From contig NZ_CP059452.1 of NCBI RefSeq assembly GCF_022023855.1, forward strand, positions 303,501-367,500: a stretch of 64,000 bases of DNA, read 5' to 3'. Positions 26,001 through 35,000 of the stretch are shown here, one piece after another. The translations under genes and the position numbers were made by a program. The notes under the pieces were generated by a model that was not told the origin of the DNA, ran no database searches, and saw only the letters and a program-made list of their open reading frames with translations. Numbering within the stretch: the stretch's first letter is position 1; the number at the start of each line of letters is the position of its first letter. This stretch comes from Azospirillum brasilense (lineage in GTDB: Bacteria; Pseudomonadota; Alphaproteobacteria; Azospirillales; Azospirillaceae).

Positions 26001-29000
26001 GCGTAGCTGACCGCGCCGTCATCGGTGATGAGGGCCGGGCGATCCGGCTGCGAGCGCGCCAGCGCGGCGAACTGGTGGTGGAAGCAGGGAACCGGGTGCG
26101 GCATCGCCGGGCCGTGTTCCCACGCGGCGAGCCGCGTCTCCTCGTCCGGCAGCAGGGCGGGCAGCGGTTCGCCCGGCGCCCGCTGCGGATCGGCCAGCCG
26201 CCGTGCCCAGCCGGCCAGCGCCGCGGTCCAGGCCTGCGCGGTCTCCCGATCATAGAGGGCGGCGTTTGCGTAGAGCTGGAGGACCAGCCCGCCGTCCGCC
26301 TGCCCCTCATGCATCAGGACGAGGTCCTGGGCGGGGGCGCTCTGGCGCAGTTCGTACTGGATATCGGGGCCATGGAAGGCGTCGATGGCCGCGAAGCGGA
26401 GCCCATCGCCCCGCGGGGCGGCCATGACCGGATTTTCCGTCACCGCCAGATCGAACAGCGGGTAGCGGGCCGGATGATGCGCCTGCGGGTGGCTGCGGCG
26501 GAACTCCTGGTGGATGCGCGCGAAAGGCTGACGGCCATGGCGCAGCGCTTCCGCCAGACGGCTCTGCGTCGCCCTGACCGCCTGCTCCAGCGGCTCGCCC
26601 CGGTCGACCTGGAAGGGCACCGGCAGCATGTTGATGCAGTAGCCGACGACGCCCGCCTCCTCCGCCGTCTCGCGGGTGGACGCGGCGGTGCCCATCAGGA
26701 ACGCCGTCCGGCCGGTGCGGCGGCGCACCTCATGCGCCATCAGCGTCATCATCAGGGCGTGCAGGCTGGCACCGTTGCGCCGGGCGAGGGCGCGCAACGC
26801 TTCTGCCACGTCCGGGGTGAGGCGGACGCGGTGGCAATGGCTTCCCTTGGCCGTCTCCGCGCTGCGCACGGCCGGACGCGGCCGGTCGAGCGGCCATTCC
26901 TCGAAGGCGGCGGGGTCGATTCCGGCGAGCAGGCGCCGCCAATGCTCCGTGTCCGCCCGGGCGGCCTCGCTGGTGAGATAGGCCTCCTCCCGCGCTGCGG
27001 AGCGGCCGAAGCCGGGGGCGCGGCCGGGCAGGGACTCCCCGCGCAGCAGCGCGGCGAGGTCGTTCGTGAGCAGGCCGAGCGACAGGCCGTCGCCGATGGA
27101 ATGGTGCAGGGCCAGCCAGAACAGGGCGCCGCCGTCCGCCACCCGGACAAGCCCGGCCCGCCACAGCGGCGGAGCGGCCATGGCGAAGGGTTCGGTCTGG
27201 CGCTCCCGGATGTGTTCCAGGGCGGTGGGACGGTCGGGCGCCGTCGAAATGTCCAGACCGATGGTCGTCGAATGGACAGTCCGGCGTAGCGTGCCGTCCC
27301 CGTCCTCCTGGAAGCCGGTGCGCAGGGCCTCGTGCCGCTCGGCCAGGGCAGTCCAGGCGGCTTGCCAGCGGTCGTCGGCCGGGGTGTCGCCCTCCACCGC
27401 CAATGTCAGGGGGATGTTGAAGCCGCGGGTGTCCAGCCCGGCCTGCTCGGCCACCCAGAACTCCCGCTGGCCTTCGGTCGCGCGGTCGGATTCGGCGTCG
27501 GATGGGGCATCCGCGGGAGCAGCGGCGGCGAGGCGGGCGGCAAAGCCGCGCAGGGTCGGTTCGGTGAACAGGTCGCGGGCGGAGACGGGGCGCCCCAGCT
27601 CCGTTTCCAGAGCGTGGGCGACGGCGATGGCGAGCAGGCTGTGGCCGCCGAGCGCGAAGAAATTGTCGTCGCGCCAGACCGGACCGCGGCCCAGCCGCTC
27701 CGCCCAGACGCGGGCGACGGTTTCCTCAAGTCGGCCTTGCGGCGGGACCTGCACGCCCTGCGGGGCGTGGCCGGCGATCAGCCCTAGCAGTGCTGCGCGG
27801 TCCACCTTGCCCGACGCCGTCACGGGCACCGTATCCACCGCGATCACCCCGGCCGGGATCATCACCGCGGGCAGCCGGTCGGCCAGCCAGCCGCGCCAGG
27901 AGTCCTCGGCTGGCACCGGCTTGCCGGGGATGGGGCGGACGAAGGCCCACAGGCTCTGCGCCGCGCCGGCCTTGCCCTGCACCAGGGCCACCGCCTGCGC
28001 GATGTCGGGGTGGCTTCCCAGCGCCTGCTTGATCTCGCCGAGTTCGATGCGGATGCCGTTCAGCTTCACCTGATCGTCGATGCGGCCCAGCACCTCCAGC
28101 TCGCCGTCGGCGCGCCAGCGCCCGAGGTCGCCGGAGCGGTAGAGCCGCCCGCGTCCCGTCCCGATGAAGGCCGCCGCTTCCTGCTCCGGGCGGTTCAGGT
28201 AGCCGCGGGCGAGGTTGGCACCGCCCAGCCAGATTTCCCCCACCGCCCCCGGCGGCACCGGGCGGCCCGCCGCGTCGCGGATGTGCACCGACGTGTTGGG
28301 CAGCGGACGGCCGACGGGCAGGAAGCCCCGGTCCTCCGCGCCCAGCAGCCCCATGGCGCTGGTGATGGTGTTCTCGGTCGGGCCGTAGGCGTTGTAGTAG
28401 CGCAGCCGCCCGGCGTAGGCGCGCACGTCCGCCGCAAGGGGCGCCTCGCCGCCGGTCACCAGGATGCGCAGGGACGGCAGCTCCGCCCCGTCGAACAGGC
28501 GCAGATAGGTCGGGGTGAGGTCGGCGACGGTCACCCGCTGCTCCGCCAGGAAGGCGATCAGGCGGGCCGGGGCGCTCAACATCTCGTAGGGAACGGCGCA
28601 TAGCGCCGCCCCGGCGGCCAGCGGCACGCCGATGTCCGACAGCGACACGTCGAAGGAGGGCGAGGCGAACATCAGCGTCCGGTCCTCGGCGGTCAGGCCG
28701 AAGGTCTCGACGGCGCCCAGCACCATGTTCACATAGGCGCCGTGGCTGACCGGCGTGCCCTTGGGGCGGCCGGTGGAACCGGAGGTGTAGAGGATGTAGG
28801 CGGTGTCCTCCGGCCCCGTCGCGGCTTGCGGCCGGTGGGCGTGAGCGGTGCGGAAATCGGCGGAGAGACCCTCTGGACGCAGAAGCGGCAGGGCGGACAG
28901 CGCGTCAGGCACGGCGACGCCGTCCAGCGCCAGCAGCAGGGCCGCCCCGGCGTCTCCGGCGATGAAGGCCAGCCGTTCGGCCGGCAGGTCGGCGGCGAGC

Positions 29001-32000
29001 GGGAGATAGACCGCTCCGGCTTTCCACACGCCCAGCAGGGCGGCGGGCAGGTTGGGGGAGCGGCCGGTCAGGACGCCGACCACGCTGCCGCGCTCCGCCC
29101 CGCGCTCCAGCAGGGCGTGGGCGATGGCGTTGGCCTCCGCCTCCACCGCGCGGTAGGTCAGAACGCGGTCGGTGGTGATGACCGCCGGGCGTCCGCCCTG
29201 GCCGGTGCCGGGCTGGTCGATCAGCCGTTCGAACAGCGTGTGGAAGGGCAGCGCCGGGCGCTCCGCCGCCGGGCCGTGCTCCCACGCCGCGAGCGTCATC
29301 TCCTCTTCCGGCAGCAGTTCGGGCGGGGTCGCCTCGGCGCGGGCGACGTCGCCCCCCAGCCAGCGCGCCCAGCCGCTCAACGCCTCGAACCAGCGTTCCG
29401 CCGTGTCCTTGGCGTAGAGCGCGGCGCTGACGTGCCATTGCAGCAGCAGTCCGCCGTCGGCCAGCCCTTCATGGATCAGCACCATGTCCTGGCCCGGCGA
29501 ATGGCCGGTGCGTTCGTAGGCCAACCCCTCGTGATTAGGACGGACGAAGCGCAGCGGGCCGGCGGCAGGGGCGCCCTGCGGATTCTCCGTCACCGCGATG
29601 TCGAACAGCGGGTAACGCGCCGGGTCGCGGTGCTGCGGACGATCCGCCCAGAAGCCGTGGCAGATCCGCGCGAAGGGCAGGCGGGCGTGCTGCAGCGCCC
29701 CGGCCAGGGCCGCTTGGGTGGCGCGAAGCTCCGCGGCGAAAGGCAGCCCGGCAGCGGGCCGGAGGGCCAGCGGCAACATATTCACGCCGTAACCGACGAC
29801 CCGCGCATCCTCGGCGGTTTCCCGGATGTCGCCGGTGGTGCCGATGGTGACGGCGCCGCGCCCGGTGCGTCGCCGCACCTCGCGCGCCAGCAGGGTCAGC
29901 AGGACGGCGTGCAGGCTGGCCTCGTGCCGACGGGCGACGGTCTTCAGCCCCGCGGCGGTGGCCGGATCCAACCGCAGCTCGAAGCGGTGGCTGCCCGGTG
30001 CGACCCCGGCAGCGCGCGGCGTGTCGAGCGGCCAGTCGTCGAACGCCTCGGCGGGCAGGGCGGACAGGTGCTGCCGCCAATGAGCCTCGTCTAAGGAGCG
30101 GTCCGGGCCGTCCAGATAACGCCGCTCGCGGGCGGCCATGGCGGTGTAGCGGGCAAGCAGAGGAGGCAGGAGCTTGCCCGCCAGCAACGCGGTCAATTCC
30201 TCCAGCAGGATGCCGACCGAACGTCCGTCGCCGATGGAATGATGCATCGCCATCCAGAACAGCGGTGCACCGCCGTCTGCCAGCGTCACCAGCCCAGCGC
30301 GCCACAGCGGCGCGGTCGCCATGGCGAATGGTTGACCCTGGCGGGCGCGGATATGGGCCAGTGCCGCAGCGCGGTCGGGTTGCTTGGACAGTTCTGGAGT
30401 GACGTCGATGGTGGGGGTGATGCAGCGGCGCAACCGTCCTTCGACGTCCTCGGCGAAGGTCGTGCGCAGCGCCTCGTGCCGCTCGGCGAGCGCCGTCCAG
30501 GCGTCCGACCAGCGGGCCACGTCCGGAAACTCCCCCTCCACGGTGCGGATCACCGGGATGATGAAGGGCCGCGTGTCCAGCCCCGCCGCCTCGGCCACCC
30601 AGAACTCGCGCTCCCCTTCGGTGGCGAGGTCGGATTCGTCGGCCTGCGGCGTGTCCGCATCGCGCAACTCCGCCACCTTGCGGGCGAAGCCGGCCAGGGT
30701 CGGGGCGGCGAACAGGGCGCGCGCCGGGACGGCCACACCCAGGTCCTGGGACAGCCGGTGCGCGATGGTCACCGCCAGCAGGCTGTTGCCGCCGAGCGCG
30801 AAGAAATTGTCGCCGCGCGTGACCTCCTCGCCCAGCAGACCGCCCCACAGGGCGGCAATCCGGCTTTCGAGCCCGTCCAGCGGTGCCAGCCGCTCCGCCC
30901 TGGCGGCGTGGCCATCGGAATGGGAATGGGCGAGGCGGAGCAGGGCGTCGCGGTCGATCTTGCCCGCCGGTGTCAGGGGGACGCTGTCCACCGCCGTCAC
31001 GCTGGCCGGCACCATGAAGGCGGGCAGACGGTCCGCCAGGAAGGCGCGCCACGCCTCCTCGTCGGGCAGGGCGGCGCCGTTCTTGGCGCGGACGAATGCG
31101 CGCAGAGCCTTGGTGCCTTCCGCCGCGGCGTCTACCAGGACGACGGCCTGTGCGGCGGCGGGGTGGGCCAGCAGGTCCTGCTCGATCTCGGCAAGCTCGA
31201 CGCGCTGGCCGTGCAGCTTCACCTGATGGTCGATACGTCCGCACAGGACCAGTTGACCGTCCGCCATCCAGCGGCCCAGATCGCCGGTGCGGTAGAATCG
31301 GCCTTCCGCTGTCTCGGCGAAGGCGCGCGCGGTCAGCTCCGGGTTGTTGAGGTAGCCGCGGGCGAGGCCCACCCCGCCCAGCCACACTTCTCCTGGCAGG
31401 CCCGGAGGAACCGGCGCGCCGTCCGGACGACGCAGCGTGATGCGGCAATTGGGCAGTGGGCGCCCGGCGGGCACCGGCCCGCCGCGTCCGCTGTCGGGTA
31501 GGATGCGGCCCATGGACGCGAGGATGCTCGCCTCCGTCGGGCCATAGGCGTTCCAGAAGGCGAGATCGGCGGCGTGGTGGCGGGCATCGTCGGCGTTCGG
31601 TGCCTCTCCGCCGGTCAGCAGGACACGCAGGCCGCGGAAAGGCTTCTCCTGGCTGACCCGCAGGTAGGAGGGAGCGTGGAAGGCCACTGTGACGCCCAGC
31701 GCCGCGTAGGCGTCCTTCAACGCCCAGGGGTCGTCGCGCTGGTCCGGCGGCACGGGAACCAGCGCCATCCCATGAAGCAGCGCCAGCCCCAGTTCCCACA
31801 GCGAGGCGTCGAATCCCGGCGTCGCCGCCAGCGCCATGCGGTCGTCCGCCCGCAGGCCGACCGTCTCCCCGGTCGCAAGCGCGGCGTTGATGAAGCCATC
31901 GTGCCGGACCGCCACGCCCTTCGGATGCCCGGTGGTGCCGGAGGTGTAGATGATATAGGCGAGGTCGTCCGGCGCCCCAGCCACGGCGGTCGGTGTGGCG

Positions 32001-35000
32001 GAGCCTTCGAGGATGTCCGAGCGGATCAGCGTCGGCACGGCCTCGGCCAGGGCGGACGGGACGGGCTGGCTGTCCAGCGCAATCAGCAACCGGACGCCGG
32101 CGTCGCGGACCATGTAGGCCATGCGCTCCGGCGGCAAGTCGTGGGCCAGCGGAAGATAGGCCGCCCCCGCCTTCCAGATTCCGAGCACCGCCGCAGGCAG
32201 GCCCGGCGAGCAGCCGGTCAGCACCGCCACGGCCTCCTGCCGCGCCACACCGCAGCGCAGCAGGGCGGCGGCGATGCGGTCGGCGTCCCGGTTCAGGTCG
32301 CCATAGGTCTGCACGTCGCTGAGGGTGACCACGGCGGGGCGGTCAGGATTGCGGGCGGCGATCTCCTCGAACAGCTCATGGGCGCGGCGGGCCGGGCGCG
32401 GGCGCTCCTCGCCGTGCTCCCAGCGGTCGAGAAGGGCCGTCTCCTCCGGGAGCAGCGCGGGCAGCGGGGATTCCAGCCGTGCCGGGGCGGCGGCCAGCCA
32501 GCGCGCCCAGGCGGCGAAGCCAGCCAGCCAGGAGCGCGCAGTGGCTTCCGTATAGACATCCGGGTTCCACAGCAGCGCCAGTTCCAGCCCGTCACCGTCC
32601 TCCGCAGTCACCGGCTCGTGGCTGAAGGCGAGATCGAGGCCGGCGGAGGGGTGGGCAAGCGCGCCGGGCAACCGGCGTGGGGACAGCGACAGGCCGCTGG
32701 CGGGATCGGCGCTGGTTCGCGGAGGGTTGGCGGTCAGCGCCACCGAGAAGAGGTTGGGGCGGGCTGGCGGCAGCGCGTCGGGCCGGCGCTGGCGGAACTC
32801 CCGCTGGATCAGGTTGGCGGGCAGACCGGCGTGTCCGACTGCCTCCGTCAGCGCCTCCTGGGCGGCGCGAACCTGTCCGGCCAGTGCCGCTGCGGCGCTG
32901 GGCAGGACGACCGGCACGAGATTGACGAAATGCCCAACGCTGTCCTCTGCTCCCGCCGGGCGCAGCGAAACGCCGGTACCCAGGATCAGGTCGCTCCGCC
33001 CGCCACGCCGCCGCACCTCGGCCGCCAGGATCGCCAGCAGCAGCCCGTGCAGACCGACGCCCTGCGCCTTCGCGATGGCGGCGAGGGCCGTGGTGGTCGC
33101 GGCGTCCAGCCGCTCCGCCAGGGGTGGGGTGGGGCACCCGCCGGGCGTGGTGGGGCGGGGTTGGTCGAGCGGAAGCTCCTCAAGCGCCTCTAGTGGCAGG
33201 GCGTCCAGCTTGGCGTTCCAGAAGGCACGGTCCTGCGCCGCCCCGTCGGAACGAAGGTGGCGCGCCTCGTCCTGCGCCGCCAGTGCGATGCCGTGCGGCG
33301 CCGATGGCAGGGGACGGCCCAGCAGCAGGGCGAGGACATCCTCCTGCACCGTGCGGGCGGACTGGCCGTCCACCACGGCATGATGCAGCACGAACCAGAA
33401 CAGCGTCTCGTTACCGGATTCGACGAGCATCAGGCCCGCGCGGGCCAGCGGCGCCTGGGTCAGGGCGAAGGGCGTCTCGGCGTAGCCGGCGATCAGTTCC
33501 CGCGCCTCCTCCGGAACGTGGCAGCGGTCGATGGAAAAGCCGGCAGAGGGCGGCAGGGCGGTGGCGGGAACTGTGCGCCAGCCCACCCGCCCTTCGGTGT
33601 CGGCGTGGAAGGCGGTGCGCAGGGCGGGGTGACGCTCCAGCAGGGCGGCCCAGGCGGCGCGCCAGCGCTCAACCTCCGGAACCGGGCCGCGCACCGACAG
33701 GACGCGCACGACGTGCGATCCGGCGGCGGCGAGGCCGAGCTTGGCGGCGACCCAGAAATCCTCCTGTCCGGCTGTGGCAGGACCTTTGCTCAGGTCCAGC
33801 GGGGCGGTGTCCTCGTTCTTTTGTTCCGCGATGCGGCGGGCCAACGCCTCCACCGTCTGAGAGGCCAGGATTACCGGCACCGTCACCGGATGGCCGAGCG
33901 CATGGAGGCGCTGCCCGACCGCGATGGCGAGCAGGCTGGTGCCGCCGATGGCGAAGAACGGGTCGTCCCGCATCACCGGGCGGGTGTCCAGCACCTCCTC
34001 CCAGACCGCGGCAATGGCCCGCTCCAGATCGCCTTGCGGCGGCGTTCCGCCCGTGCCACGCGCGGCGGTCAATGCCTTTTCGGCGAGCGCCAGCAGGGCG
34101 CGGCGGTCGGTCTTGCCGGCGGAGCTGATCGGCATCCGCGCCACGGCCTTCACCTGCGCGGGCACCATATAGGCGGGCAGGCTGCGGCCGAGGAAGGCGC
34201 GCCAGTCTTCCGACTGCGCCGCCTCCGGATCGGCGCTCTCGACGATGGCGGTCAGGCGGCCCTGGTGCTGAAGGGCGGCGGCGCGGCTGACCAGCGGGTG
34301 GCGCAGCAATGTGCGCTCGATCTCACCCAGCGACACCGACTGGCCGGACACCTTCACCATGTCGTCGGCGCGGCCCAGCGTCTCCAGGTCGCCGTTTTCG
34401 TTCCAGCGCCCAAGGTCGTGCGTGCGGTAGGCGCGCCCGAAGCGCGTCTCGACGAAATTCTCCGCCGACAGCTCGGGCTGGTTCAGGTAGCCGCGCGAGA
34501 CGCCCCGCCCGATGACATGGATCTCGCCGACCTCGCCGTCGGGGACCTCGTTGCCTAGGCGGTCCAGCAGATGGACGGCGTTGTTGGTGAAGGGGCGCCC
34601 GCTGGGCAGCGGGCCGTCGCCGTCCGGATTCACCTTGTGCATGCAGATGGTGCCGCAGACCTCGGTGGCGCCGTGCATGTTCCAATAGTCGAGGTGGCGG
34701 GCGTAATGCCGCGCGTCGTCTGGGTTGGGCCGCTCCCCGGCGGTCAGGATCATGCGCAGCCCCGCCGGAACCGCGCCGCGCAGAAGCCGCAGATAGGATG
34801 GCGTGAACAGCGCGATGGTAACGCCCAGCCGGGCCATATGGTCGAGCAGCCGCGCCGGATCGTCGATCAGCGCGCGCGAAGCCGGGACATAGGCTGCCCC
34901 GGAGAGCAGCGGCAGGCACAGTTCCCGGAAACCCAGGATGAAGCCGGGGGAGGTGGACAGCAGCACCCGGTCACCCGGCCCGACGTCCTGCGCTTCCGTG

